From: Arthrobacter sp. SPG23
GTDB lineage: Bacteria; Actinomycetota; Actinomycetes; Actinomycetales; Micrococcaceae
Reading direction: 5' to 3'
Assembly (NCBI RefSeq): GCF_000876655.1
Contig: NZ_JYCN01000022.1
Span: 62,001 to 126,000 of the forward strand
DNA: 64,000 bases
Part shown: piece after piece, positions 16,906-26,554 of the stretch
Layout: every line of letters starts with the position of its first letter
Numbering within the stretch: position 1 is the first letter of the stretch
Notes under the pieces: generated by a model
What the model saw: the letters and a program-made list of their open reading frames with translations, nothing else
Database searches by the model: none
What the model was told of the DNA's origin: nothing
Program-made: the position numbers and the translations under genes

Positions 16906-17151
16906 GTGAATTCGCAGACCCCAGCTCCCCGCCAGTTCCTCGAAGGCGCCCCCCTGGGCACGAGGGTGGTGGTGCGTTACAGGATATCGGAGGGCCTGAC
17001 GGATGCGCTGGGCGACCTGGTGGGGATCAGCCAGACGGAATGCACCGTCCGGACCCGGCGGACCGACGTCGTCATTCCCCTGGCCATGGTGGTGGCAGCG
17101 AAGCCGGTGCCACCGGCGCCGGCGCGGCGTGCCCCGCGGAGCGCGCCCTAG
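16906..17151 (+). CDS. Small SH3-like domain protein
   Basis: An 81-aa protein. Its core GTRVVVRYRISEGLTDALGD, then LVGISQTECTVRTRRTDVVIPL, resembles the SH3-like N-terminal domain attached to Rv0428c-type acetyltransferases, but no acetyltransferase domain follows. The tail is Pro/Ala/Arg-rich. Of two consecutive GTG codons the second is chosen because it lies 6 nt after a TAGTAT box, matching the spacing of other leaderless genes here. Function unknown; possibly an accessory domain working in trans. Confidence 0.6.
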   Translation: MNSQTPAPRQFLEGAPLGTRVVVRYRISEGLTDALGDLVGISQTECTVRTRRTDVVIPLAMVVAAKPVPPAPARRAPRSAP

Positions 17152-17202
17152 AGAACCACAATGCCTGGCCACACTGCTTCTACGAATCGGCCCGGTGCGC
17201 CG

Positions 17203-17586
17203 TCAGGCCGGCAGCTGCGGCTTCCGGTAGCGCCGGCACCACAGGAGCATCAGCACGGTTGTCCCGGCGATGCCGTAGATCCAGGTGTTCCCCGGAAGGT
17301 CTGCGGCGATGAGCCGTTTGCCGGGCTCCAGCATCGCCAACCAGCCCGCCAGGACATAGGCCAGCAGGCCGAGTACCGCCGTCGGGATAACCGACCGAAA
17401 GGCCGCTCCGAGGAGCAGCTGGACGGACCCCAGGAGGACCAGCGCTGCCACAGCACCCCAGGGAAGCACGACGCCGGCCAGCATCCACTGCTGGCGGTGC
17501 AGGGCCGTGCCGGCCATGGCAACAAAAAGGGCTGCCGGTACGGCGGCGGCGATGCCGCCTGCCATACCGGCAGCCCTAGTGCTCAC
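17203..17586 (-). CDS. Hypothetical four-helix membrane protein
   Basis: A 127-aa protein with four hydrophobic segments (about residues 8-28, 35-57, 64-86, 98-117) and a short basic C-terminus RRYRKPQLPA. Nothing identifies a function. It begins 27 nt after the typA stop on the same strand and may be read from the typA transcript. Confidence 0.6.
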   Translation of the reverse strand: MSTRAAGMAGGIAAAVPAALFVAMAGTALHRQQWMLAGVVLPWGAVAALVLLGSVQLLLGAAFRSVIPTAVLGLLAYVLAGWLAMLEPGKRLIAADLPGNTWIYGIAGTTVLMLLWCRRYRKPQLPA

Positions 17587-17613
17587 GACAGTGATGACCC
17601 GAACGTGCCGGGA

Positions 17614-19542
17614 TCAGACCTTGGCGCGGGCGCGGTTGGCCTTGGCACGCTCGTTGGTGTCAAGGATGACCTTGCGGATACGGATGGACTCCGGGGTCAC
17701 CTCAACGCATTCGTCCTCGCGGGCGAATTCGAGGGACTCTTCGAGGGTCAGGTCGCGCGGCGGCGTCAGGTTCTCGAAGGTGTCGGAGGAGGCTGCACGC
17801 ATGTTGGTGAGCTTCTTTTCCTTAGTGATGTTGACGTCCATGTCGTCCGCGCGGGAGTTCTCGCCGACGATCATGCCCTCGTAGACCTCGGAAGTGGGCT
17901 TCACGAAGAAGGAGCCGCGTTCCTGCAGGTTGATCATGGCGAACGGCGTCACAACACCGGCGCGGTCGGCGATCATCGAACCGTTGGTGCGGTACTCGAT
18001 CGGACCGGCCCAGGGCTCGTAGCCCTCGGAGATGGAGGCCGCGATGCCGGCACCGCGGGTGTCCGTGAGGAACTTGGTGCGGAAGCCGATCAGGCCACGG
18101 GCCGGAACGATGAATTCCATGCGGCACCAACCGGTACCGTGGTTGGCCATGTTGGTCATGCGGCCCTTGCGGGCTGCCATGAGCTGGGTGACGGCGCCAA
18201 GGTACTCTTCCGGCACGTCGATGGTCATGTGCTCCATCGGCTCGTGGATCTTGCCGTCGATGGTCTTGGTAACAACCTGCGGCTTGCCAACGGTCAGTTC
18301 GAAGCCTTCGCGGCGCATCTGCTCGACCAGGATGGCCAGCGCCAGCTCGCCACGGCCCTGTACTTCCCAGGCGTCGGGACGCTCGGTGGGGAGAACCTTG
18401 ATGGAGACGTTACCGATCAGTTCCTTGTCCAGGCGGTCCTTCACCTGGCGTGCCGTAACCTTGGCGCCCTTGACCTTGCCGGCCAGCGGCGAAGTGTTGA
18501 TACCGATGGTCATGGAGATCGCGGGATCGTCCACCGTGATCAGCGGCAGCGGCTGCGGGTTCTCGGCGTCGGTCAGGGTCTCACCGATGGTGATGTCCTC
18601 GATGCCGGCGACGGCCACGATCTCGCCCGGGCCGGCGGACTCGGCCGGAACACGGTCGAGGGCCTTGGTGGCCAGCAGTTCGGTGATCTTGACGTTCTTC
18701 AGCTCGCCATTGGCGCGTGCCCAGGCAACGGTCTGGCCCTTGCGCAGGGTGCCGTTGTAGATGCGGAGCAGAGCCAGGCGGCCCAGGAACGGGGAGGCGT
18801 CAAGGTTGGTGACGTGTGCCTGCAGGACGCCGTTCGGGTTGTACGTCGGTGCCGGGATGTGCTCGATGATGGTCTTGAACAGCGGCTCAAGGTCCTCGTT
18901 CTCCGGAGCCGTGCCGTCGGCCGGCTGCTCGAGGGAAGCGCGGCCAACCTTGGCGGCTGCGTAGACAACCGGGACTTCGAGGATCTTGTCCAGGTCCAGG
19001 TCCGGAACTTCGTCGGCAAGGTCGGAGGCAAGGCCCAGGAGCAGGTCCATGGACTCGTGGACAACTTCTTCGATCCGCGCATCGGGGCGGTCGGTCTTGT
19101 TGACGAGCAGGATCACCGGCAGGTGGGCGGCCAGGGCCTTGCGCAACACAAAGCGGGTCTGGGGCAGGGGGCCCTCAGAGGCATCGACGAGGAGGACGAC
19201 GCCGTCGACCATGGACAGACCGCGCTCCACCTCGCCGCCGAAATCGGCGTGGCCTGGGGTGTCGATCACGTTGATCGTGATGGTCTCGCCCTTGGAGGAC
19301 GGTCCGTTGTAGGCCACCGTGGTGTTCTTGGCCAGGATGGTGATGCCCTTTTCGCGTTCCAGGTCACCGGAGTCCATGACGCGGTCTTCGAGGTGGTTGT
19401 GCTCGGCAAAGGAGTTGGTCTGCTTGAGCATGGCGTCGACCAAGGTGGTCTTGCCGTGGTCAACGTGGGCCACGATCGCGACGTTGCGCAGGTCACTGCG
19501 CGATGCAGTGGCTACCGCGGTGTTGGTGGTGGTTTCAGACAT
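17614..19542 (-). CDS. typA: Ribosome-associated translational GTPase TypA/BipA
   Basis: A 642-aa EF-G-like GTPase that acts on the ribosome under stress or low temperature. The P-loop is [10 protein letters not shown] (residues 25-34), switch II is [14 protein letters not shown] (about 88), and the guanine motif is [10 protein letters not shown] (about 143). The C-terminal BipA-specific domain includes [20 protein letters not shown] and [20 protein letters not shown]. Length is normal for the family. No strong ribosome site precedes the ATG. Confidence 0.95.
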   Translation of the reverse strand: MSETTTNTAVATASRSDLRNVAIVAHVDHGKTTLVDAMLKQTNSFAEHNHLEDRVMDSGDLEREKGITILAKNTTVAYNGPSSKGETITINVIDTPGHADFGGEVERGLSMVDGVVLLVDASEGPLPQTRFVLRKALAAHLPVILLVNKTDRPDARIEEVVHESMDLLLGLASDLADEVPDLDLDKILEVPVVYAAAKVGRASLEQPADGTAPENEDLEPLFKTIIEHIPAPTYNPNGVLQAHVTNLDASPFLGRLALLRIYNGTLRKGQTVAWARANGELKNVKITELLATKALDRVPAESAGPGEIVAVAGIEDITIGETLTDAENPQPLPLITVDDPAISMTIGINTSPLAGKVKGAKVTARQVKDRLDKELIGNVSIKVLPTERPDAWEVQGRGELALAILVEQMRREGFELTVGKPQVVTKTIDGKIHEPMEHMTIDVPEEYLGAVTQLMAARKGRMTNMANHGTGWCRMEFIVPARGLIGFRTKFLTDTRGAGIAASISEGYEPWAGPIEYRTNGSMIADRAGVVTPFAMINLQERGSFFVKPTSEVYEGMIVGENSRADDMDVNITKEKKLTNMRAASSDTFENLTPPRDLTLEESLEFAREDECVEVTPESIRIRKVILDTNERAKANRARAKV

Positions 19543-19815
19543 GCGTTATTGCTCGATTCAGTGGTGAAGTCAGCTGTGGTATCGCGACATTTCCAACCGG
19601 AACGCACGACGGACGAGACCCTTTGGCACAGGGCGCCTTCTACAAGTCTAAGCGCTAGGTCATTTATTGGCCTAAAAACCCGAATTCGGCGTCCGTCGGC
19701 CGCCGTTACAGGATCGTCACCGCCATGGGACGAATAGTGCCCAAAGTTACTGGATATTCGCTCTGCTATGCCCCATCATTACGGAGGTAACAACAAGCAC
19801 AGCCGGAGACCATAG

Positions 19816-20766
19816 ATGCGCAACGCCTCAGTTCCACCCCGCTTCGTCGCACCTATGATCGCCCTCGGCGTTCTGATGGCCGGCTGCGGGCAGGTACCAC
19901 AGACCCCGGCCGCCGCGCCTGAACCAGCCGGCTCCTCCGCCAGTGCCACGGCCCAGCCGCCTGCAGGGGCCGTTCCTTCGAAATCTGCAGCTGCACCGAA
20001 GAAGGCATCCGCGCCGCCGGTCGCTGCCTCGCCGGGCGCCCCGGTTGCCGCCGGCTCCGCAGTGAAGCCGCAGCTCGTTCCGGAGCTCGACCCTGCCGCC
20101 ATGGCCCCCGGATCCGTTTATAAGAACCCTGCCAACGGCCGCAACGAAGTGATCGTGGCCAACATGCGGCGGACCGCCGTCCTGATCGGGGATTCCCAGT
20201 CCGAACCGGAAGCCGGCTGGCCGCGGCAGGGCCTGGCCGCCATGGGCTACAACGTTTTCTTCTGCGGCCGCGGCGGTACAGGGTATGTCGCTTCGAACGG
20301 CAAGACCGGCAACTACATCGACGCCCTGCAGCGCGGTGACTGGCAACTCCCCTACGGCTCCCCCGCGCTGGTTGTCATTGAGGGCGGTGGAAATGATGCC
20401 GCACGCGGAGCCACGGATGCCCAGATCGTGGCTAATGCCGAACGCCTGATTGCGTCGCTCAAGCAGCGCTACCCGGGGTCCAAGTTCGCGATGATCGGCA
20501 CCCTGGCCCGCGGGATCAACTACGGCGGGGGACGCCGGTCACAGGTGGATGCACTGCTCAGCACGGTCGCGGCCAAGCACACCATTCCTTTCATCAGCGT
20601 CGGAGACTGGCTGACCAAATACAACCTGGCCAAGGAACTGGCCGACGGTGTACATATGAACAGCGTCGGCCATAAGGCGCTGGGCACGATCCTGGCTGGA
20701 AGACTGAAGGAACTGGGTCTTGAGGCGCCGGTCCTGCCCGCCACCTCGGCCTTGCCGGTAAGTTGA
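19816..20766 (+). CDS. Secreted SGNH/GDSL-type hydrolase lipoprotein
   Basis: A 316-aa protein. A short signal peptide ends in lipobox LMAGC (Cys24). An Ala/Pro/Ser-rich linker runs to about residue 90. The hydrolase domain has block I VLIGDSQSEPE with the nucleophile Ser, an oxyanion block FCGRGGTGY, GGGNDA as block III, and DGVHMNSVGH with the Asp-x-x-His pair as block V. This fits an extracellular esterase or deacetylase on envelope glycans; the substrate is unknown. GGAG lies 9 nt before the ATG. Confidence 0.8.
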   Translation: MRNASVPPRFVAPMIALGVLMAGCGQVPQTPAAAPEPAGSSASATAQPPAGAVPSKSAAAPKKASAPPVAASPGAPVAAGSAVKPQLVPELDPAAMAPGSVYKNPANGRNEVIVANMRRTAVLIGDSQSEPEAGWPRQGLAAMGYNVFFCGRGGTGYVASNGKTGNYIDALQRGDWQLPYGSPALVVIEGGGNDAARGATDAQIVANAERLIASLKQRYPGSKFAMIGTLARGINYGGGRRSQVDALLSTVAAKHTIPFISVGDWLTKYNLAKELADGVHMNSVGHKALGTILAGRLKELGLEAPVLPATSALPVS

Positions 20767-20812
20767 TCCGGGCATCCGGCCTGGGGCTGAAGCTTTCAGC
20801 CTAAGATCCGGC

Positions 20813-20863
20813 AAAGAAGGAGCCGGTGCCCACCCACAACGGGCGGATACCGGCTCCTTCTTT
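20813..20863. terminator. Bidirectional terminator
   Basis: AAAGAAGGAGCCGGT pairs perfectly with ACCGGCTCCTTCTTT over 15 bp, with a smaller GCCC/GGGC pairing in the loop. It sits between the SGNH hydrolase and the convergent peptide ABC operon. Confidence 0.9.
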
Positions 20864-20886
20864 ATGCGCCCTGAGGCGACCCCTGC

Positions 20887-22629
20887 TCAGGCTACCTCGG
20901 GCGGCAGCATCAGCCGGGCGCCCGGAATGGCGTTGAGCAGCGCCTTCGTGTAGTCCCGCTGCGGCGCGTCGAAGACTTCATCCGTTGAACCGGTTTCGAC
21001 CAGCTTGCCCTTTTCCATCACGCACACGTGGTCGGCGATCTGCCGGACCACCGCGAGGTCATGGGTAATGAAGAGGTAGGTCAGGCCCAGCCTGGACTGG
21101 AGTTCAGCGAGCAGGTTCAGCACCTGCGCCTGGACCAGCACGTCGAGGGCGGAGACCGCCTCGTCGCAGATGATCACCTCGGGGTCGAGCGCCAGCGCAC
21201 GGGCAATGGCAACACGCTGCCGCTGACCGCCGGACAGTTCGTTCGGGTAACGCTGCATGGTGGACTGCGGCAGCGCCACCTGGTCCAGCAGTTCCCGGAC
21301 CTTCTTCTCGCGGCTGGCCTTGTCGCCGATCTTGTGGGTGCGCAGCGGTTCCTCGATGGTCCGGAAGATGTTGTACATCGGGTCGAGGGAACCGTACGGA
21401 TCCTGGAAGATCGGCTGCACGCGGCGGCGGAACGCGAAGATCTCCTTGTTGTTCAGCGTGGACGTGTCCACGCCGTCGAACACGATCTTGCCTGACGTCG
21501 GCTGCAGGAGGTTCAGCACCATCTGCGCCACAGTGGACTTGCCGGAACCCGACTCCCCCACGATCGCCGTCGTGGTGCCGCGTTTGACGCTGAAGGAGAC
21601 GTCGTCCACAGCGGTGAAGTCGGTCGACTTACCGAAGCCGGAACGCAGCTTGAAAACCTTCTTCAGGTTCTGGATCTGCAGCACGTCTTCGGTCATGGTC
21701 GGCTCGACAACGACCGCCCCGCGCGGAGTCGTGCCGGGAGCAAGCAGTTCGTCCGATTCAACGCCAAGCTCCTTGGCCACCTGGATGCGCCGTGAGGCCA
21801 GCGACGGGGCCGAGGCAACAAGGCGCTGCGTGTACGGGTGCTGCGGGTTCTGCAGCAGCTCCAGCGAGGGTCCTGCTTCCACGACCTGGCCGCGGTACAT
21901 CACCACCACTTTGTCCGCGCGCTCGGCGGCGAGGCCGAGGTCGTGCGTAATCAGCAGTACGGCCGTGCCCAGTTCCGCCGTCATTGTTTCAAGGTGATCG
22001 AGGATCTGGCGCTGCACGGTCACGTCGAGCGCGGAAGTGGGCTCGTCGGCGATGAGGAGCCGCGGCTGGCAGGAGAGGCCGATGGCGATCAGCGCGCGCT
22101 GGCGCATGCCGCCGGAGAACTCGTGCGGGTACTGCTTCGCGCGGCGCTCGGCATCGGGAAGGCCTGCCTGAGCCAGGACTTTGGCAACGTCCGCCGGGCC
22201 GCTGGGACGGCCGTTGGCCCGCAGCGTTTCCTTGACCTGGTAGCCGATCTTCCAGACCGGGTTGAGGTTGGACATCGGGTCCTGCGGGACCATGCCGATG
22301 GTGTTGCCGCGCAACTCGATCATGCGCTTTTCCGGGGCATGGGATATGTCCTCGCCGTCAAGGAGGATCTGCCCGCCGGAGACCCGGCCGTTGGCCGGCA
22401 GCAGGCCGATGGCGGCCAACGCCGTCGTCGACTTACCCGAGCCCGACTCCCCCACAATTGCGACGGTTTCGCCCGGCATGATGGTCAGGTGGGCGTTCCG
22501 GACGGCCTGGACCTCACCGGAACCGGTCTTGAAGGAAATGGCCAGGTCACGGATCTCCAGCAGCGGCTTGTCCGCCAGGTCCGCCTCACTGATTCGGACG
22601 TCTGCAGTTGTCATGATTGCCTCGTTCAT
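20887..22629 (-). CDS. Oligopeptide ABC transporter, fused double ATPase (operon 1)
   Basis: A 580-aa protein with two complete nucleotide-binding domains, equal to DppD and DppF fused. Domain 1 has Walker A GESGSGKST (60-68), signature FSGGMRQRALIAIGL and Walker B LLIADEP. Domain 2 begins about residue 320 with [27 protein letters not shown] and VIICDEAVSALD. The last carries EAVSA where most have EPTSA, a common variant. The start overlaps the upstream permease stop (ATGA); an internal ATG at 22614 with GAGG 5 nt upstream is an alternative. It is the last gene of operon 1. Confidence 0.88.
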   Translation of the reverse strand: MNEAIMTTADVRISEADLADKPLLEIRDLAISFKTGSGEVQAVRNAHLTIMPGETVAIVGESGSGKSTTALAAIGLLPANGRVSGGQILLDGEDISHAPEKRMIELRGNTIGMVPQDPMSNLNPVWKIGYQVKETLRANGRPSGPADVAKVLAQAGLPDAERRAKQYPHEFSGGMRQRALIAIGLSCQPRLLIADEPTSALDVTVQRQILDHLETMTAELGTAVLLITHDLGLAAERADKVVVMYRGQVVEAGPSLELLQNPQHPYTQRLVASAPSLASRRIQVAKELGVESDELLAPGTTPRGAVVVEPTMTEDVLQIQNLKKVFKLRSGFGKSTDFTAVDDVSFSVKRGTTTAIVGESGSGKSTVAQMVLNLLQPTSGKIVFDGVDTSTLNNKEIFAFRRRVQPIFQDPYGSLDPMYNIFRTIEEPLRTHKIGDKASREKKVRELLDQVALPQSTMQRYPNELSGGQRQRVAIARALALDPEVIICDEAVSALDVLVQAQVLNLLAELQSRLGLTYLFITHDLAVVRQIADHVCVMEKGKLVETGSTDEVFDAPQRDYTKALLNAIPGARLMLPPEVA

Positions 22630-23576
22630 CGTTGGCGGCTCTTCGGATCCAGGGCGTCGCGCAGGGCATCGCCGAGCATAATGAAGCTCAGGACAGTGAC
22701 CGAGAGCGCCATTGCCGGGTAAAGCAGGATCGCCGGGTTGGTGCGGACAGAGGATTTGGCTGCGGCGATGTCGTTGCCCCAGGACATGATGCTGCCTGGC
22801 AGACCGATACCGATGAACGACAGCGTGGCTTCCGCGACGATGAAGACGCCGAGCTCCATGGTGGCGAGGACGATGATCGGAGCGAGGGCGTTCGGCAGCA
22901 CGTGCCTGATGAGTGAGCCGATGCGCGAGACGCCCAGCGAACGCGCAGCAGTCACGAAGTCGGCGTTGCGCACTTCGATCACCGCTCCGCGCGTGATCCG
23001 GGCCATCTGCGGCCAGCCCAGCACCACCAGGACCATGACCACGGTCCAGACACCCCGGTTTTCCCGCATGAAGGGCAGCTGCGAGACCACCAGCGCGCCC
23101 AGGATAAGGGGCAGGGCGAAGAATATGTCGCCGAGACGGGCAATTACCGAGTCGATCCAGCCGCCGTAGAATCCCGCGAGGGCGCCGAGGGTGACCCCGA
23201 TGATGAGGACGAAGATCACGGAGAAGACGCCCACCATCAGCGATGCCTGGGTGCCGTGGATGATGCGGGAATACACGTCGCAGCCCTGGAAGGTGAAGCC
23301 GAGCGGGTGCCCGGCTGCCGGGGCGCCGTCGGAATTCGCCAGCTGGCAGTTGTCGTTCGGTGCCACCTGGGTGAACAGGCCCGGAAAGAGCGCCACGATG
23401 ATGATCAGTGCGATCATCACGGCGGAAATGATGAACAGCGGACGACGGCGGAGCTTGCGCCAGGCATCGGCCCAGAGGCTCAGCGGTGCCTGGTCTGTTT
23501 TGAGCGAGTCTGTTGCGAGCAGAGGGGTCTCCTCCACGGGGGCAACGAAGTGCTCGATTACGCGGTTAGTTTTCAT
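22626..23576 (-). CDS. Oligopeptide ABC transporter permease, DppC type (operon 1)
   Basis: A 316-aa permease with one N-terminal helix, a periplasmic loop (SDGAPAAGHPLGFTFQGCDVY) and about five core helices. The coupling loop is NADFVTAARSLGVSRIGSLI (about residue 205), and the C-terminus is typical (LGDALRDALDPK). The ATG at 23576 has AAGGAT 5 nt upstream; the longer frame extends into the DppB gene. It overlaps the upstream gene by 11 nt and the downstream ATPase by 4 nt. Confidence 0.87.
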   Translation of the reverse strand: MKTNRVIEHFVAPVEETPLLATDSLKTDQAPLSLWADAWRKLRRRPLFIISAVMIALIIIVALFPGLFTQVAPNDNCQLANSDGAPAAGHPLGFTFQGCDVYSRIIHGTQASLMVGVFSVIFVLIIGVTLGALAGFYGGWIDSVIARLGDIFFALPLILGALVVSQLPFMRENRGVWTVVMVLVVLGWPQMARITRGAVIEVRNADFVTAARSLGVSRIGSLIRHVLPNALAPIIVLATMELGVFIVAEATLSFIGIGLPGSIMSWGNDIAAAKSSVRTNPAILLYPAMALSVTVLSFIMLGDALRDALDPKSRQR

Positions 23577-24495
23577 AACGGATCCTTGGATCAAGCCAGG
23601 CGTACAGCAAATCGACCAACAGGTTGGCAATGACGAAGACAAGCACCAGGACGCTGACGATCGCGACCACGGTGGGGCCCTCGCTGCGGATGACAGCCTG
23701 GAACAGCTTCTGGCCGACGCCCGGGACGTTGAAGATGCTCTCCGTGACGATGGCGCCGCCCATCAGGCCGCCGAGGCTGGCGCCCAGGTAGGTGATGACC
23801 GGAATCATCGAGTTACGCAGGATGTGGGTGACCACAACGCGGGGCCGTGACAGGCCTTTCGCGGTGGCGGTGCGCACGTAGTCCGCGTTCATGTTCTCGA
23901 TCACCGATGCACGGGTGAGCCGCAGGACGTAGGCGAAGGAAACCAGTCCCAGCACAGTGGCCGGCAGGATCAGGTTGCCCCAGTCCGCGTTCGCTCCCAC
24001 CGTTGGTTTCGCCCAGCCAAGCTGCACACCGATCAGCAGCTGCAGGACGAAGCCGAGTACGAAGGTGGGGATGGCGATGACCACCAGCGACGCGACGAGC
24101 ACCGTCGCGTCGAAGATCTTCCCCTTGCGGAGTCCGGCAATGAGGCCGAAGGTCACGCCGAAAACAGTCTGGATAATGAGGGCTTCGACGGCAAGCATGA
24201 CCGTCACCGGGAAGATCCGGCCAAGGGATGCCGCGATCGGCTGGCCGGTGAAATCGACTCCCAGGTTGAAGGTGAACAGGTTCTTGAGGAAGAGCCCGTA
24301 CTGCACCCAGAACGGCTGGTCGAGGTTGTACTGCTGGCGGAGCTGCGCGATGACGGCTTCGCTGGGGGGCCGGTCGCCGAACAGCGCCCGGATGGGGTCG
24401 CCCGGAAGGGCAAAGACCATGAAGTAGACGAGCAGCGTGGTTCCGATGAACACCGGAATGATCTGCAGCAGGCGCCGGAGGATGTACTGGATCAC
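23566..24495 (-). CDS. Oligopeptide ABC transporter permease, DppB type (operon 1)
   Basis: A 309-aa permease of normal length, starting MIQYILRRLLQIIPVFIGTT, the standard DppB N-terminus. The coupling loop NADYVRTATAKGLSRPRVVV is near residue 200, and YAWLDPRIRYEN closes the protein. It pairs with the DppC-type protein encoded next to it. Confidence 0.88.
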   Translation of the reverse strand: MIQYILRRLLQIIPVFIGTTLLVYFMVFALPGDPIRALFGDRPPSEAVIAQLRQQYNLDQPFWVQYGLFLKNLFTFNLGVDFTGQPIAASLGRIFPVTVMLAVEALIIQTVFGVTFGLIAGLRKGKIFDATVLVASLVVIAIPTFVLGFVLQLLIGVQLGWAKPTVGANADWGNLILPATVLGLVSFAYVLRLTRASVIENMNADYVRTATAKGLSRPRVVVTHILRNSMIPVITYLGASLGGLMGGAIVTESIFNVPGVGQKLFQAVIRSEGPTVVAIVSVLVLVFVIANLLVDLLYAWLDPRIRYEN

Positions 24496-24567
24496 AGCAA
24501 CGCCTCCCGGGCGTTTATGGAGCTAAGGGGGATCATGTAGGACAGCTTTCGTGCCGGTTCCAAGGCT

Positions 24568-24599
24568 ATGGGGGCCCGGCTTTGTGGCCGAACCCCCAT
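24568..24599 (-). terminator. Attenuator-like hairpin between binding protein and permease (operon 1)
   Basis: ATGGGGG pairs with CCCCCAT, with an inner CGGC/GCCG pairing. It lies 30 nt after the binding-protein stop and before the DppB start, with no T-run on the minus strand. Such hairpins usually stabilise or partly terminate the message so that the binding protein is made in excess. Confidence 0.5.
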
Positions 24600-24629
24600 G
24601 AGCTTTTTGACGTGGATTTGTGCCGAGGA

Positions 24630-26315
24630 CTACTTGGCGGTGATGGCCCAGTACTGCAGAACACCGTTCCAGCCAGCGTCAACGTTGCTGACGTTCTGGC
24701 TCCAGACAGCCTGGCGTGCGGAGTACCACAGCGGCAGGTTGGGGAGTTCCTCGAAGAGGATCTCCTGCGCCTGGGTGAACTTCTTGTTGGCGTCGTCCGT
24801 GGACTTGGCGCCGAGGCCTTCGGTGAGGAGCTTGTCGAACTCAGGGTTCGTGTAGCCCTCGTAGTTGGCGCTGGCACCGGTCTTCAGGAGCGGGCCGAGG
24901 AAGTTGTACAGCGACGGGTAGTCGGCCTGCCAGCCGGCCCGGGTCAGGCCGGGAAGGTCCTTGGCCGTGCGCAGCTTCAGGATTTCAGCAAACTTGGCGA
25001 ACGGCTGGCCTTCGGCCTTGATCCCCAGGTTGTTCTTGAAGTTGTTGGCAACGGCGTCGATCCATTCCTTGTTGCCGCCGTCAGTGTTGTAGGCGAGCTG
25101 CAGGGTCTTGTCAGCCGGCCACGGGCTGATGGCGTCGGCCTTCGTCCACAGGTCCTTCGCCTTGGCGGCGTCGAACTTCAGAACATCGGAACCGGCAACA
25201 TTTTCGTTGTAGCCGTCAACGGCGGGGGAGGTGAAGTCCTTGGCCGGGATGCGGGTTCCGGAGAAGATGACCTTGGTGATCTCTTCACGGTTGATGGCCA
25301 TGGACAGCGCCTGGCGGCGGAGCTTGCCCGCCTCGCCCTGGAACTCGGGCAGGTAGCCCGGGATGTTCAGGGTGGAGTTGCCTGCATACGGCTTGTTCAG
25401 GTGGTTCTCCGGGAAGTCCGTGGTGTAGGTCTTCAGGGCGTCGGTCGGCAGGACGTCCGTGACATCGAGGTTGTTGCTCTGGATGTCGGTGTAGGCCGGA
25501 GCGGGATCGGTGTAGAACTTGAAGGTCACGCCGCCGTTTTTGGCAGCACGTGCACCCTGGTAGTCGGCGTTCTTGACCAGTTCGATCTGGCTGTCGTGCT
25601 GCCAGGCACCTTCCTTGGCCATTTTGTACGGGCCGTTGCCAACCGGGTTTTCGCCGAACTTCTTCGGGTTCTTGATCGCCTCGGCGGGCAGCGGCATAAA
25701 GGCGGAGTAGCCAAGGCGGAGGGGCCAGTCGGCTTCAGGCTGGGTCAGCTTGACCGTGATGGTTGAATCGTCCTTCAGTGCCAGGCCTGAGAGAGTTTCC
25801 GCGGTGGGGGCCGGAACGTCGGTGTCCTTGCCGTCCGCGCCCTTCTCCGTCTTGGTGGCGCTCACTGCGTCGTAGCCTTCGATGGATTCGAAGAAGCTGC
25901 TGTTGCTCTGGGCGTTGGTGCTCAGGGCGGCGAAGTTCCAGGCGTCAACAAAGCTCTTGGCGGTCACGTCCTCGCCGTTGGTGAACTTGCTGCCGGACTT
26001 GACCTTGATGGTGTAGTTCTGGCCGTCCGGGGACTCGATGGACTCTGCCAGTGCGTTGACCGACTTGCCGCTGGGGTCGTAGCTCCGCAGGCCCTCGAAC
26101 AGGAGCTCGACGACGCGGCCGCCGTAGACCTCGCCCGTATCGGCGGGCATCAGGGGCTTCTGCGGTTCGTTGCTGTACGCGGTGATGACCTTGTTGGGGT
26201 CGCCTGCAGCCTGGCTGGCACCGTCTGTGGAGCCGCCTCCGGCGCCGCATCCGGTCAGGGCAAGGGCCGCGATGGCAACCATGCCCAGTGCTTTGGAAGT
26301 GCGCGAAAAACGCAT
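24630..26315 (-). CDS. Oligopeptide-binding lipoprotein (operon 1)
   Basis: A 561-aa family 5 extracellular solute-binding protein. The signal peptide MRFSRTSKALGMVAIAALAL ends in lipobox LTGC (Cys22). Family landmarks include VVELLFEGLRSYD, the lobe hinge segment PVGNGPYKM, RRQALSMAINREEI and AGWQADYPSLYNFL. The ligand is probably an oligopeptide. The ATG at 26315 has AGGAGG just upstream inside an 18-nt block identical to that of the operon 2 binding protein; the 65-codon upstream extension has no signal-peptide sense. Confidence 0.87.
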   Translation of the reverse strand: MRFSRTSKALGMVAIAALALTGCGAGGGSTDGASQAAGDPNKVITAYSNEPQKPLMPADTGEVYGGRVVELLFEGLRSYDPSGKSVNALAESIESPDGQNYTIKVKSGSKFTNGEDVTAKSFVDAWNFAALSTNAQSNSSFFESIEGYDAVSATKTEKGADGKDTDVPAPTAETLSGLALKDDSTITVKLTQPEADWPLRLGYSAFMPLPAEAIKNPKKFGENPVGNGPYKMAKEGAWQHDSQIELVKNADYQGARAAKNGGVTFKFYTDPAPAYTDIQSNNLDVTDVLPTDALKTYTTDFPENHLNKPYAGNSTLNIPGYLPEFQGEAGKLRRQALSMAINREEITKVIFSGTRIPAKDFTSPAVDGYNENVAGSDVLKFDAAKAKDLWTKADAISPWPADKTLQLAYNTDGGNKEWIDAVANNFKNNLGIKAEGQPFAKFAEILKLRTAKDLPGLTRAGWQADYPSLYNFLGPLLKTGASANYEGYTNPEFDKLLTEGLGAKSTDDANKKFTQAQEILFEELPNLPLWYSARQAVWSQNVSNVDAGWNGVLQYWAITAK

Positions 26316-26409
26316 TCCGCCTCCTATGAGTTGTGGGAGTTGAGTAGGGAAAGGCTTGTGCTTCCCCGCAGGCCGGGCACAGAGGTGTCCTGTGACGTGG
26401 CATACATAA

Positions 26410-26445
26410 GTGAGTAGCCTAACCTCACAATGTCCAAATATTGGA
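26410..26445 (-). promoter_or_regulatory. Promoter/operator region of peptide operon 1
   Basis: On the plus strand GTGAG-TAGCCTAAC-CTCAC is a 5-bp inverted repeat with a central TAGGCT -10-like box on the minus strand. Next to it is a TCCAA-ATA-TTGGA palindrome (26433-26445). The block AGTAGCCTAA (26413-26422) is repeated in front of operon 2 at nearly the same distance from its start codon. Confidence 0.45.
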
Positions 26446-26554
26446 ACTCTGTTGCCAAACTGTAACTCGGTCACAATTTGACCACTAGCGTCAACACTGG
26501 AGCATTTCAAGTCATATGTTACTCACTGGTATGCTACCTCCAATGTGACGGAGG

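Noticed and set aside
17161-19737. 858-codon open frame on the plus strand
   Set aside because: It is a shadow of typA and its neighbour; high-GC codon bias leaves the opposite strand open. No recognisable motif.
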